A stretch of 64,000 nt of DNA, from the NCBI RefSeq assembly GCF_964275005.1, contig NC_092700.1, forward strand, positions 15,718,617 through 15,782,616. The letters are read 5' to 3'. Below the pieces are notes generated by a model. It was not told the origin of the DNA. It did not search any database and saw nothing but the letters and a program-made list of their open reading frames with translations. Shown here one piece after another: positions 23,304-36,005 of this stretch. The DNA comes from Diadema setosum. Taxonomy: Eukaryota; Echinodermata; Echinoidea; Diadematoida; Diadematidae. Position 1 is the first letter of the stretch, and each line of letters begins with the position of its first letter. The position numbers were made by a program, and so were the translations under genes.

Positions 23304-23462
23304 ACGGTGAAAACCGCAACGGTCGGTCATTTGTTCAACTTCTTGGAGGCTTTCACTGCACCCATCCTAGGCCGGTTTACAGATCTAGGGGAGCACTTTC
23401 TCGTCTTCACCTTTTGTTGCGAGCACAGTGGCATTGTTTGCTGGGCCCATGGGAAAAGCTGA
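23304..23462 (+). other. Candidate terminal exon, unknown
   Basis: A strong acceptor (ATTTTCTCCGCAG) is followed by an open frame TVKTATVGHLFNFLEAFTAP, continuing about 30 residues to WAHGKS and a TGA at 23,460-23,462. The opposite strand is also open. Without an upstream exon or family match it stays speculative. Confidence 0.2.
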
Positions 23463-26358
23463 AGATCATATTGACATAGATGGAGAAAGAAGGTAACAAA
23501 AGTGTTTGAGAACACGTTTGGATTATGGAGCTACATTTTTGCTCTCTCAGTTTATCGTGGGAGATGGGCAAATGTGCGTTGGGAACATCAAGTAACAGAC
23601 GACAACAAAATTGAATTCATATGAAGAGTTTGGTCGCAAAAGGCAGTGGTTAGACATCATTTTCAAACATTTTGAAAAAAAAAAAAGTTAATTGTCAGAT
23701 AGAGCAGGGTGAAACCTTTCCAGTGATACCTCATTGGTTACGTAAGAAGGATTATCCTTGAAGTTAGGACTTCGTATCATTTCCTTTGTTTTCAGCAGCT
23801 TATTTGCAAATACAGTTTGTATCTCAATTTAACAAAAATGTTTCTAACTCATTTTGCGATCAAATTCTTCATGTATATTGGAGAGAGATTAAGGGGTGTG
23901 TGTAGGGGAATGCCGAATAGGAAAACGTTTTCTAATGCGGGATGAATCTTCTGTGTTTTTACGGTAGATGTTAGAGTTTTTTATATGTGTCTCATGGCGT
24001 CACAATTTCTCTCCCCCTCTGACGGCTAGTTACTGGCACCCTCTACGTGGGAACTGCAGTGTGTATATCAACTAACAAGGTATTGTTCGAATGCAACTTT
24101 CGAATACAGAGATTGAAGATATTCTTACGGAATTACGTCATTGAAGTAGTATCATTGTTCATCCTGTCATTTACTGAGGTAGTCATCATTTCTATTGGTA
24201 TGATGAAGTTTGTTCCCTTTGTATGGTGTAACTGAAAATCAATATCAACGCTTGCTAAAAATGTCTTCTATCTCCTGCACTCAGAGTTCTATGGTGTCTG
24301 AAGATTACGCAAAACTTAAGTCCAGTGGCGTGTGAGTTCTTTCCTGCTTCGTTCCGCCAGAGTGCTTGTTATGACGCGTTCTGTCGAGGACCACCGTCTC
24401 CATGGCGTTTTATCCGCTCAACGAGGAGTTGAGGCCCCTGGTGTTTTTGCTCTCCGGAGCAAAGCGAGTACACAAGATTAGCAGGATGAAAGAAGCAAGA
24501 CAAATTGGATACAGAGTTTGAAATAAATAAGAACCAATCGTTCATGTTCACTGTCCCAATTTTTACTCTTTGGACGGGCACATCAATTACCATTACTGGA
24601 CGGACACATTACTTATCATAATTATGTGTATATCGCCGAAGTATGCACAAAAGCAGGGGCCGCGGAACTGGTTTCCAGTAAAATTGTGATCAAAATGATT
24701 CCATATTGCGTCGAGTCGAGAGCTTTATTCAGAATATGATATGTATCGTCCACTGGCATGTCAAACATTTTCTTTGACAGGGGATTCAGCAACATTTATG
24801 AATTTTCTAAACTTAAAAGGTAAAGAAAAGTTACATGATTTGATATGACTCGTCAACTCATCAGATCTAAGAATTCTACGCTCAGTATGACAATGTTTAG
24901 CTATTCATTCATGATTTGCACTGTAGTATTCATGAAGAAGGGTAAAACGTTCCCTTTGTTTCAAAACATGATGTATGATGTGAGTGTTGCATTAGAAGGA
25001 GTTTACCAACAAAGATCAGATTTAAGCTATGTGTGTGTCATGCATGATCGCTCATTAAGGTTTCAAAATTGTCAACCAAAGTCCGTGTCTCTCTTTTGAA
25101 TCGGCAAATTTCTGTCCATTTCTTTCAGATTTTGCGCAAATTCAATGAACCTATTCATTTCAAATGTAATTGTTCACCAATAAAACATACAGCTTACATA
25201 TGTACAGCAAAGTACCAAGTTGATGACGCAAAGATAATTTCCGAGGAAAATTCATCCTAGACTTGACTCGATAAGTTGAAGCGGGAAAGAGCTGCTGCGT
25301 TGTCTTTATTTCAAGAAAAAAAAAATCATAATAACGCCTATTCATAACAGACCTTATGAAAGGCAAACTGTCTATAATCACCCTGACAACTATTTGACGT
25401 TACCAGGCAGCTGCCAGGTGTTCGTTGTCACATTTAACGCCATGTGACGAAGGAATTACTTTCCTGAGCTCAGTAGTGTCATGTAACAAGAAACAGATAT
25501 TGATCACACTCACACTACAACCCAACTCAATCTTGCTCAATTAATCTCCCAAAATCAAAGACAGCGACTATCAGACATTATTGTTCTACAATGAGTTCAG
25601 TCGCATCCAAATCGATATCGTTCTGCCTTGTTTTTATCTCTTTGGTCAATGCTCTTAGGATGAGTCTCGAAGTTCGATGAAAAAGACATGATGCGTTTAA
25701 ACACCGTCAGAGTTCATGAAGAGGTGATCGATAACATCTATTCAGCACTTTTTGGTACAAACGGTGTAGCCAGTGAACTCGTTATAATGTGGCGAACAGC
25801 GATGACGACGCAAACTAGCTCACCCGAGTCAGGAACTAATTAGCGGTAGGGGACACGTTGTGTAAGTTTGAAAGTGCATTTCTTAATTTCATAACACGAA
25901 AGAGCAAAAAATAGAGAAACGGGTGAAATAATGGTCAAGATGTATTGTGATGTAACCCACTGTCATCAATTGCCGGTCGACGACATTCAACTCGTACGTA
26001 ATCATTGCTCTTATAAAAGTTCGCAAAAATAATAGGCCTCCTTAAAACTGACTTAGGCCTATTACTCCTTTACTTATAGTTCGCTGTGTTCTTTAAAAAA
26101 TAGCTACCCTTGTAGGAGACCAACATAAAACAAAGTTACAAAAAAAATTAAAGCATCGTAAAAGTGAATATAAGTGAAATACAAGTGAATTGGAATGAGC
26201 TCGGATATCCAAACATTTGTTGACAATGCAATATGTCTCCTGTAAGTGGTTTCTTCTTAGGGTATGTGTCTGTTACTGACAAAAATCAAGCATCAGGCGA
26301 CCCAGATTCTATGTTGTGACTTTCCGTCGTTTTCTCTGATTGGCCGATACTTCTGTAC

Positions 26359-26395
26359 CAGCTGTACCAGTTAATCTCATTAACTGGTACAGCTG
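26359..26395. repeat. 17-bp perfect hairpin, 3-nt loop
   Basis: CAGCTGTACCAGTTAAT at 26,359-26,375, loop CTC, then the exact reverse complement to 26,395. Not a simple repeat. It could extrude as a cruciform or form a very stable RNA stem. Confidence 0.9.
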
Positions 26396-27747
26396 TATAT
26401 GACTTGGCCCCAAAGAAGATGAGTGTCATATGCCGTTCCTTTGTGAATCGTACTGTAACTGTGAAATATTTTACCTCTTCATTTCGAAAGCATTATACAT
26501 GTTAAACTTGTACTGGGTGATTATTATGTTGTTAAATTGCCATCAGCACTCTATGTCACTTGCGCTTTTGTTCGTTTGTTTAGATACAACAAAAGCATAT
26601 ATTATGTTGTTTCCGTTATATTCTGCTTGCACATAACCCCATTTCTATAACTATTCGAAGGTGAAACGAGCCACATCAGAAATTATGCCAGACGTATCCC
26701 TCTGAAGGCAGAGAATACTAGATGATTCGTCTTGTGACACTCTATATTCGATTTGCGGAAGATATATGATACCAGCTTTGTCAACAGAGGGGATGATTTT
26801 TCCGTGAAAGCCCTGATATTGGGGGTGGATTGTTGATTCAGAGGGTAAGTTTCAGATCGATTTTCTTCCCAAAATAGAAGACAGAGAGAGGGGTTGGGGG
26901 AGGGCATATACGTAATGACAACAGCAGCTATTATCCCCCAAACCTGTTTCCAGTTAATGCATTACACCCATGCACCTGTTTATATTCCACACTCTCGGGA
27001 GGAAAGGTGAACATTTCCCCTTGAACGCTTCTACAACTGGAAACAGGCTGCATTTTCATACTCGTACAAACACCTTTACCATACTCTAGTACTGTACACT
27101 CACCAAAGGCCCAATGATGATGGTGACAATGAAGATGTTGTTGATGATTGTAACAGTTCCATGACACTTGCTCCTGCGACATTATTGCTCACTACTTGAA
27201 ATATCTACACGCTAAGCCAAACATTAATTCTATCCACAAAAATAGCCCTAATCCGAATCCTAATCCTCACATTAAACCAGGGAGGTGGACCCCTGATTAA
27301 ACTAAGCCTGAAACCCTATCACAACCCTAACCCTAACCTACGTCCTTGGAGAAAATAAGACCTGCCGGGTAATTGTTGCAATAGCAAATGTGTCACTGTT
27401 CCAGACAGTCTTGATAATGCTTTATGTTTTTGAGATTAAATTAAGATCTTATAGATCATGAACATGCGGATAAATGAAAGCAAGATAATATTAAGTTAAG
27501 GGGTGAAGGTTGAGGTGTGAGGTGTCTTTTGTTTTTTGTTTTTTTTTCCAATTTGTCTCCCTCTACAAATGAAATTTGTAAGATCACGACTGCTGATCTA
27601 TAATTCTTAACAGACATGTTAAAAAATCGTAGATCAGCAGTTGCATTCTGAGGAAGACAAATTGAAGAAAAACTCATACCTCAAGGCGGAGAAATGTTGG
27701 CAATGGCAATGATGATGAAAGTGTGGGTCATTTGTTACTCGCACTTG

Positions 27748-27819
27748 CCCCCCCCCCTCCCCCTTCCCCTCCCCCTCCCCCCTTCCACCTCCCCCTCCCC
27801 CTTCCCCCCCCCCCCCCCC
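27748..27819. repeat. C-rich tract
   Basis: About 70 bases of C runs separated by single T or TT; the opposite strand has many G-runs. Confidence 0.95.
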
Positions 27820-28304
27820 AGCTGTAGGTACACTGATAAAAGAATGAAGGATTGAGAAAGAATTATCAACAACAGGACTCAACACTAAAGTTGCAAATGA
27901 GAAATTTTGTTTTCCTTATCTAATGCTTAAAAGGGATATTTCGTTTTTATCTTACGGGTGATGAACTTCAGAATCAGGGCAAAAGTGAACTTTTCCCACT
28001 TTCTCATCACATACTTCCATCTGGCATATTTGCCATCTTGACTGGTTTAGAAAGAAACATCAAACGTAGACCATCATTTCCACAAGGCCTCTCATTTCGT
28101 ACGTATCTTTTTTGTTTTGTTTTTTTTTTTACTTACCACTGTCCAAAAATAGCGTGATTTTTCCTGCTTTATTCAACAGTTTGCAACGTGCGCTCCGATT
28201 GGTAACGAATGTTATGTAACTTTTTTTTTAAGCAAAAGCAAACTCCGTCTACTGCATATATTACCATGGTAATTAATTCAGTCTCAGCTGGTGGCCAAAG
28301 CATT

Positions 28305-28541
28305 TCATAGGGAACAAAACATTTTCTGCGGGTGTAATATCTCGGTAACAAGTATGTCTAGACCGCTGCCCTCCACGTCGTCTCGGACAACATAAGACGC
28401 ATTGTATCGTGTGAAAAGCTTCACAAAGGAAGGACATTTTATGTCATCAAACGTGTTCCTAAGCTGATAATATCCATTCAGGGGAGATAGGTCAGGCGAC
28501 AACGAATAATAGTCCACCGCCTGCATTTCCCTCGAAATCAA
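28305..28541 (-). other. Candidate coding exon, 78 codons, unknown family
   Basis: Of the orphan frames this one looks most protein-like: after a possible acceptor GATTTCGAG or GAAATGCAG it reads QAVDYYSLSPDLSPLNGYYQ, continues through TRYNASYVVRDDVEGSGLDI, and stops at 28,305. Composition is balanced, acidic and basic residues are mixed, and there is one N-glycosylation sequon (NAS). The frame opens without an ATG (TTG at 28,541), so it would be a 3' exon. No homologue is recognised. Confidence 0.35.
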
Positions 28542-28615
28542 ACGGCGTAAACAGTTTTTAAGCCAATTGAAGGGGAATCAAGGTTTCTAAATAAATTGAA
28601 AATAATGGATGTGCC

Positions 28616-28790
28616 TCCCACGTTCTCTCTGTCTCCTTCTCTCCTACTCTCTTTCTTTCTTTTTTCCTCTCTCTTTCTCTCTCTCGCTTTCTTCCTTTAT
28701 CCCTCTTTCTTTCTTTCTTTCTTTTCTCCTTTTTTTCTATCTCTCTCTCTGTTTCGCTCTTCTTTCTGTCTTTCCACTTCTCCATCTCCA
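28616..28790. repeat. Polypyrimidine (CT/CTTT)n tract
   Basis: About 170 bases almost all C and T on the plus strand. Frames across it are Ser/Leu/Phe or Lys/Arg/Glu repeats, not genes. Confidence 0.9.
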
Positions 28791-29270
28791 GCTATTCGTA
28801 TCTATTTATCTACAAGTCTGGATAGCAAGAGACTACGTATTTAATCATCTCTCACTTATAGATATTGCACTCCGTAGTAAGGCCTCCCTTTTGCAATTAT
28901 CAGTCAACTGAAAACTACGAAAGTATGGAAAGAAATCAGAGAAAGGAGCAAAATATAGTTACACCAGATGAATCTGTGTTTAGACACGTGTGATTATAAA
29001 TCCCAAGCTTGTAGCATCATTTCACACACATCCGACAAATCCATTATCAAATCTAATCCTCACCATGTTAAATGAAATCATTGATATTTTCTTCGGTTTG
29101 ATTCGTCATTGTGTAGAGTGTATGGAGCTTACAACTCTAATTTGAGAAAAACCGCCTTTCTTCTGTTAGAAACACAGTGACTTTAAAAAGGAATCTATAA
29201 ACAATGAAAAGAGCGAGATATCCCCTCACACCAGCGGCCACATTCTGTATTCAATTGTACTTAACCTGTT

Positions 29271-29340
29271 CCATACTGAATTTTGAAGTCCCCATAGACT
29301 TAATGCATAGGCCACCAGGTTCCCGTAGGAAACGGGTTAA
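29271..29340. mobile_element. Possible mini-MITE with TTAA ends
   Basis: TTAACCTGTTCC at the left and the inverse of TTAACCCGTTTCC at the right bound 70 bp. Starting and ending in TTAA recalls piggyBac-type non-autonomous elements. Short and imperfect, so tentative. Confidence 0.35.
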
Positions 29341-30485
29341 ATTCTATTAGGACTTTTAGCGATCTGCGTTCTCCATGAAAACATACCCCCTTAATCTTGA
29401 TTAAACGGATGTGAACATTTCGGAATCACAGAGAAAAGCACACAGTGCTTTACTTGAAATTCATTGAAACATTTTTTTTTTCTTATTCACCTATGTTTCT
29501 TTTTTTTTTATTAATTTACAATTTGTCAATTAATATTCCTGACATTAAAAGGTAGTGCATTTATATCGTGGCCAATTCGGGCGTATAAGCAGCAGTGTCC
29601 CGCGTTTTTGTAACTATTTCTGACTTCCGCTTGCCTGGAAGAAAAAATCCCCTGAAAGTTTAGGAAAAATTCACTAAAAATCTGTGAAACTGCAATTGAA
29701 ATCGAAGTATTTGAGGGTTTAACTACTACTGACGCACTTGCTATATTTTATGGTTAATCAAACATGTGCTGTTTCCATAGCTCTGTGGGATGATACTCAA
29801 TTAATAGCAACAAAATATTTCAGCACCACACCCGCGCCAGTCCCTGGTTGTAAATATTCAACACGATTATTCCTGACCCTCTAGATCCGCCTTTCTGTCC
29901 ACTCCAGGGGTCTTCGTGTTCTTATTTAACTTCAGAAACCGCATTGAATAGACATACCGGGTATTCTAAAGTTTGAATAGATGTTAAGGTCTGTATTCAT
30001 GCAGCGACTCCTAATAAGAGTACGATTAAAAAGATTAGGCATGTCTGACACCGGTGAAGGAATGCTCATTTTAGTCATAAACCAGGATTACTTTTAAGAA
30101 CAAGATAGCAACCGACAGAAGCTGTTAAAAATAACCTCAAACATTATGCACGACTGCAAGCTGTTTTCATGATTATTTGAACTGCAACACATTGAAATTA
30201 CAAACGGATTTCTGAGAAACATGGCTTCGATTTCGTTCCGCCTTTTTGCACCTTCATGTTAGATTAGCAAGGACAGAACACTTTCGGGCATATTGCAGAG
30301 TAGAAATAAATAATCACTGAGATAGGTGAAAGCCTTTCTCCAGGGAGTAATGATATTAAGCTTTAGATTAACTTGTAGCCTGTTATTAAAAGCAGCAGTC
30401 TCCTTCTAAAGTTCTTCGCAATTGTCACACATTTTTGTCATGCAAGAAACCGTGTAGGAAGGACCTGTCTTTGCCTGGATCTACT

Positions 30486-30515
30486 GCGCGCGCGCGCACA
30501 CACACACACACGCAC
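30486..30515. repeat. (CG)n(CA)n alternating tract
   Basis: Six CG units run straight into CA units, all alternating purine-pyrimidine. Confidence 0.95.
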
Positions 30516-32662
30516 ATACACATACATAAATATCCCGTACAATCTCAATTCATCGGGCCATTTCAGGAATGACGGTAATCCCGATAATGGATTAAATCAT
30601 GAGTAAAAATACCCCTTCAGATTGTGTGTCCTTATTTCAGTAATATTTTTGACATGCAAAGATAATAAAACCTGAACATTCTGAGAGGTCTCCCTACTTC
30701 ACTGTAATCTAGTGGAAAATATTGTCAGGAGCCTTGAATAAACATTATTCAAACAGAGGTAAAGATTGAACATCATCTGAGAAGATAACATTCTTGTCGC
30801 ATTTTTCCTCACATTATTAATGATGTTAAAAAAGTCGCTTTCTTATACCAACATATCAAATGATTCCCTCAGTCTAAATGACCTTCTTAACTTTTCTTTT
30901 ATTTGTCTTCTTCTTTTGTCTCTCCTCTCCATTTTGTTTCTTCTGAAGGGAAAGGAGAAGAAACACCTTTCCCCAATATTGGCGGCTTCTAATTTCGATT
31001 TGATATATCACTATAATTATAACATCATTCATAGTGATTTTTACTCATGATTTAATCCATTTGACATATGCAATTTTGACAAAAAAAAGCAAACAACTTC
31101 AATTAATAATTGTCATATTAATAACACTTTTTTTTTAAATTGAGAACCTTTTATATGCCGCAACACAATTTACCTGGATAACGAAGGAAAGAAGAGATGC
31201 AAGTTAAGTTTGGCAATACTTGACTGGAAAGTCTCATTGACTGGAGAAATGGAGCATTCAAGTAGCAGGTCTATATTTGGGATAAAATTAGCCATTCAAA
31301 TGGGGGGATTGAATAGCCGGTCTTTATATCAACAAAAATAGCTCATGCATACGACGATTAGTGATTCAAGAAGTCATTCTATAGAGTCAAAGTAGACTCT
31401 ACTTGTGCGCTATGTCCTATGTCTGAGAAAGGGTGTGGGAGAGTTTAATAGAGAGGAGAGTTAATTGTCAGAGATGGAATCTGGCAGAAATGCAGATTTA
31501 GCAGAGGGAGGGAGAACATAATTTTAAGTCTGTGAGTGTGCGATTAAATGTGCATGCGTATTTGTATGATTGGATATGTTGGAGAGTGGTAGCCGTTATG
31601 AATGTGCTAGGTCGAGCAGAGTGTATATATATATATATATATATATAGTCTACTCTATGTATAGATTTATGTGTATAAGAAATAGAGAGAGAGAAATATA
31701 TATGGATATTATGTTTATAATTATAATCTTTTTCAGGTCGTCAAGCTCTTTGGTTCGTATACTACAAAACAAGTGTAGTTGCAAGAACATGGTGTTGTCT
31801 TTGGTTTTGCATTTGAAACTTCATGTTAATAAAGTGCAATAGCTTCTTTCTGCCAGGTCAGTGTGTGTTCTAGGACACGAAAAAGTAATGGAATAAGAGT
31901 TGGGAATGATCCGATCTCCCCTTATCCTCTTCCCGTCAAATGCCCACGATCTAGCCTGCAATAAAGATCAAGGGACTTTCAAGCTTGTGGCTGCAGATGG
32001 CGCTGTTGAATAATAAAGTTTCATCACCGTTAAATGCTCCCGATTTTCTATTTTGTTTTTTGCTTTATGCCAGAAGTCAAGCAAATGCTGGTCCGAGAGC
32101 GATCACTGAACAGTTGGTATCTTATCTCCAGCAAACGTTTCTTTTAAATTATTGACTAGACGTCATGCCTTACCTGAAAGCACTTCGCTGGATGTACAAA
32201 AGAGGTGTTTCATCGCCACACTTCTGCGCACAAAATACAGACACACATACACACACGCATACACCCATACGTATACACTTTCTGTTTTATATGTGTGCAT
32301 AGCTATACGTGTTATACATACTTTTGTACATAGGTATAATACATATACAGTGTCTACGAATACCACCAAGGGTAAGTGACATAAAATATGGTCGTAATAG
32401 ACAGATGGCCGTTGTAGTCAGAGGTTGGTGCTGTGGAGCCTTTGACAGGTATTTTCCGTTTCCCTTGCTGGCCGCTAGCAGCTACCCTTAAATAACAACA
32501 ACAAACATATGTTTGCTATGCACAGGTTCTTCCTCATGACGCGTTTTATTTGTTGGATTTCCATGTGATATTATAGCTACGGGCAGATGGTCGTTATAAA
32601 AAGGAGGTCACTAAAGCAAGTATGACTGCATGTATGTATGCATATAATATGTATATGATATA

Positions 32663-32688
32663 CGCATACATACATAACATACATACAT

Positions 32689-32724
<36 letters not shown>

Positions 32725-32737
32725 ATGTATGTATGCG
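32663..32737. repeat. Palindromic TATG/TA tract with 18-bp arms
   Basis: CGCATACATACATAACAT at 32,663-32,680 and its exact reverse complement at 32,720-32,737 flank a self-complementary TA core. Confidence 0.85.
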
Positions 32738-33647
32738 TATATATGCGTATATATATATATATATATATACAATACTCCCGTGGACATGCATTTTAACGAA
32801 TCGTTATTGTTCATGCTAAGGTAATGTTAGATTTCATTTCAATTCTATGAACATTTCAATAAATTATCTTTTTTTTCTAAGTTTGGAGCTGATTTCGCAG
32901 TTATTTTGATTTTGTAACGCCTTGCTATAATTTTTTACTTAAAAAAATTTTAAAACGTTTGAATGGGCACACTGTAGTGCAGAACTTTCACATTAACACA
33001 GTTCACACCTTTACTGCCATTAATTTGGTCTTTAATTCTTTTAGTTTGTATTATTTGTAGATACAAATGAGATGCAGTGACCCAACTAGATGAAGAAAAA
33101 CAAAATAAAATCATGCTAAATGGCAAGAAAATACTGCCACATTAGTCATCAAACATCGCATAAATAAGCCTCCTCAGTATAAATGTACCTGATTTTTTTC
33201 TGATCTTACAGTAAGTAGTTGCTTTTACATAACTTGAGGGTAAAATACGGAAGGGAAAATACAATTGATATATCTGTTCTGTCTTGTCAAATGAAAAGGC
33301 AAACTGTACATCGATGAGAGTTTTAAAAAGGCAGAAGACTTCCATTGACTGCTGTCATCACTCACTCGAAGGTACTCTAAGACTTCTCGATCAATATCAG
33401 CGGGGAAAAGCAGGTATGAAAATAAGTGCAAGTCAAATCGAGGTTGCTTTTAGCACACAATGCTCGCTTATTGATTGACGTAGTGTCCAACGTGGATTTG
33501 CAGGGTATCAAAAGATGTAATCAGGAGGTTGAACATTCCTGCGGAATTCTTCAATAAGAGCATGCGCGGTGAATTCCAGATCACGTGGCAGAGTGAGCAG
33601 CAGTAAGAAGAATTAATTGTTCATTTGATGTCTTGTAAACAAATCAA

Positions 33648-33698
<51 letters not shown>

Positions 33699-34368
33699 TA
33701 TATATATAGGCATATATAATTCCCCACGATTTGAGTGTATTTACGTTTATATATGTTATTTGAAAAGATTGCTTATTGGGGAAAAAAGTTCAGTTACCCC
33801 GTGTCCACTTTACGATCAATACTCTGGATGCATTGTGAGTTATAAATACAATGTATATTGTATTCTAAAATTGATTGCTTGCAGCGATATACTCATACTG
33901 ATCCAAAACCGATGAGATAGGAATATCAGCTTTCTTTTTTTTTCTTAATCATGAGTATGTTTTATCAAGGTCAAGTCATTGGAAAAAAATGACATTTTCA
34001 GATATCTTTGATTTGTCTTGTCTTGTTCCATTTAAGGGAATTTTAACTATAAAGTATCAAGTATCAATTTGAAACTGCTGACTTTACGTTGGATCAGTTT
34101 CTGGGCAAATCTTCATACCTTTTCTAATACAAAGCAAAGTTGACCTGTTCAAAAAGTTATGTCCATATGTTTATCATGTTTATATTATGCAGCCATCCAA
34201 CAAAACAGAGAACCCCCTCCCCTGAAAATGCTACAGCTTCGTATTCATAAGTGGTTTGTTGTTTTTATTAAGTATTTAGGAGTATTTCTACACTATTATA
34301 TTGATCTCTGTTTAAAAAAAAAAGAGAGAAAGATCTGTTGTGTCGTGCATGAGTAAGCACACATTACA

Positions 34369-34370
<2 letters not shown>

Positions 34371-34420
<50 letters not shown>

Positions 34421-34422
34421 CA
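34371..34422. repeat. (CA)n microsatellite
   Basis: About 25 CA units. Confidence 0.95.
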
Positions 34423-35390
34423 AGGTCACTTTTCTATAAGAGTCACAAGCACGACAAGAAACATTTCTTTTTAGGGGTATCTGTGAAACAGTATTTTGGC
34501 ATATGTAGTGTCTGATCTTTAAATCGTTATTTTATCAACGCTCGTTTGACACTTCTCATGCCATATTAACTGTTCACTTTAGTTTTCCTTGCTTCATTTT
34601 TCAAAGTGTGCTCACTCAACCGCGACACTATTCAACTACCTCTTATATTCACTTAATACACTGTTAAATCCTGTTTACATTATAATGATGTTAATTATTT
34701 TAAGACAGAATGGATTTTTCAAGATCAAAAGTATCGAACATAGCAACCCCCCCCCCCCCCAAAAAAAAAAAAGAAGAAATATTGTACTGACCCAACCGTA
34801 AAAAAAAAAGAAACATGTCGAGATAGGTATGAGGGGTTCAAACGATAGAAGAAAAAAAAAAACAAACTCAAATTCAGGCAATTCTAGCTTGAAGCATCGT
34901 ATTTATTTCAGCACGACTATTAAACAGAGTATCAGAAAATGCCAAATGTGAAATGTTGCAAAAATGGAACAAACGTGTTATTTCAAACAGTGTAATCCAC
35001 CTTTTGTTTTGTCTTTTCGGGAAAGGAATGTGCTTGAAAAGAATGCATTGTGGGATTATAGGGGCTCATCCTTGAAAACTGTAGTTCACAGCGTTTGCAG
35101 ATTGCAAGACCTAATAATCATCTAATGTTTATAGGAAAAGGAAGTGTTTTTTTGTTTTTTTTTAAGTGCTCAGATTTCAGCATTGCTTATTCCAGGCACC
35201 TTTTCATTTTGATATGTTCCCATACTCAACTGTTTTGCACATTCAAGGAACACCCAGTCATATAGTGAGGTGTCATTTTAAAGATGATTATCACCCTTTC
35301 TTAAGATGTTTCACTTAATGAAGTTAATGCCGGTGTAAGAGAAATATTATATATCAAACCTTAAATGCAGGACATATTTTTGAGGGGATT

Positions 35391-35395
<5 letters not shown>

Positions 35396-35440
<45 letters not shown>
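35396..35440. repeat. (TA)n microsatellite
   Basis: First of three (TA)n tracts in 700 bp (others at 35,615-35,652 and 36,006-36,066). Confidence 0.95.
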
Positions 35441-35444
<4 letters not shown>

Positions 35445-35613
35445 AGTTGGCACCTTAGGGAGACATATTGGGGGGAAGTGTCTTCATTAGGGAGACAACT
35501 GGTCATTAAGGAGACAATTTTCGTGTCTCCATTGCGTAAACTGCCATTGAACATGTATATAAAAATTTGCATATAAAACAAATGGAAATGTCTTCCAAAT
35601 GACCCATCTAGGA

Positions 35614-35614
<1 letters not shown>

Positions 35615-35652
<38 letters not shown>
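35615..35652. repeat. (TA)n microsatellite
   Basis: Followed by TAAATA variants and the 16-mer TCCTTCCTTGTTTCAA (35,672-35,687), which recurs before the next TA tract. Confidence 0.95.
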
Positions 35653-35657
<5 letters not shown>

Positions 35658-35855
35658 AATATAAATATAAATCCTTCCTTGTTTCAAAATATATTACAAA
35701 AAGCTGCATCGCTTCGGCGATCCCTCACATTTATTCAAAAGTTGATTTACATCAGTTGGGTTTATGTCAGGTTTGAATGTGTGTGTGTGTGGCACACATG
35801 CACACACTATAGCTTCTGACCACACGAGCAAAGAGAATTAAGGGTTAATAATTAA

Positions 35856-35932
35856 GGGCTTTCAATAGCTCAGTCGGTAGAGCACCGGTCTAGTAATCCG
35901 GAGGTCTCGGGTTCGAATCCCGATGAAAACCC
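35856..35932 (+). tRNA. tRNA-Thr(AGT)-like gene or tRNA-derived repeat
   Basis: A D arm (GCTC..GAGC with A-box sequence), an anticodon arm with loop CTAGTAA (anticodon AGT, Thr), and a T arm (TCGGG-TTCGAAT-CCCGA, perfect B box) are in order, followed by an acceptor strand and CCA. Weak points: a T-T mismatch closes the anticodon stem, the acceptor stem pairs only with a C-A mismatch, and one base too many lies before the D stem. It is therefore either a diverged gene or, more likely, a tRNA-derived element. The flanks form an inverted repeat (GAGCAAAGA at 35,827, TCTTTGCTC at about 35,937-35,945), which a normal tRNA gene would not have. Confidence 0.5.
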
Positions 35933-36002
35933 ATTTTCTTTGCTCAAAGTTTTCGCTATTTATTATTACAATTGTTTCTGGTCAGTTTTTCCTTCCTTGT
36001 TT

Positions 36003-36005
<3 letters not shown>

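Larger units (their letters stand above)
22413..23875. repeat. Weak local direct duplication (22.41 and 23.73 kb)
   Basis: About 150-160 bp at 22,413-22,570 and 23,728-23,875 share GATACCTCA..TTA, CTTTTGAAGTTA/CCTTGAAGTTA, AGCAGCTT and TTTGC(A/G)ATCAAA in the same order and spacing. The match is diverged and judged by eye. Confidence 0.4.
29341..35395. other. Intergenic, no supported gene
   Basis: Six kilobases with simple repeats only: alternating (CG)n(CA)n at 30,486-30,515, (TA)n at 31,622-31,648, a palindromic TATG/TA cluster at 32,626-32,770, (TA)n at 33,649-33,710, (CA)n at 34,371-34,422. Frames are short and AT-driven. Confidence 0.45.

Noticed and set aside
24369..24593. GC-richer minus-strand frame near 24.4 kb
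   Set aside because: Short, no motif, no splice context, several frames open.
27322..27340. Telomere-like CCCTAACCCTAA
   Set aside because: Only about two to three units in a locally TAA/CCT-rich stretch; too short for an interstitial telomere.
28558..28911. Ser/Leu/Phe-rich and Lys/Glu/Arg-rich frames
   Set aside because: Translation of the polypyrimidine tract.
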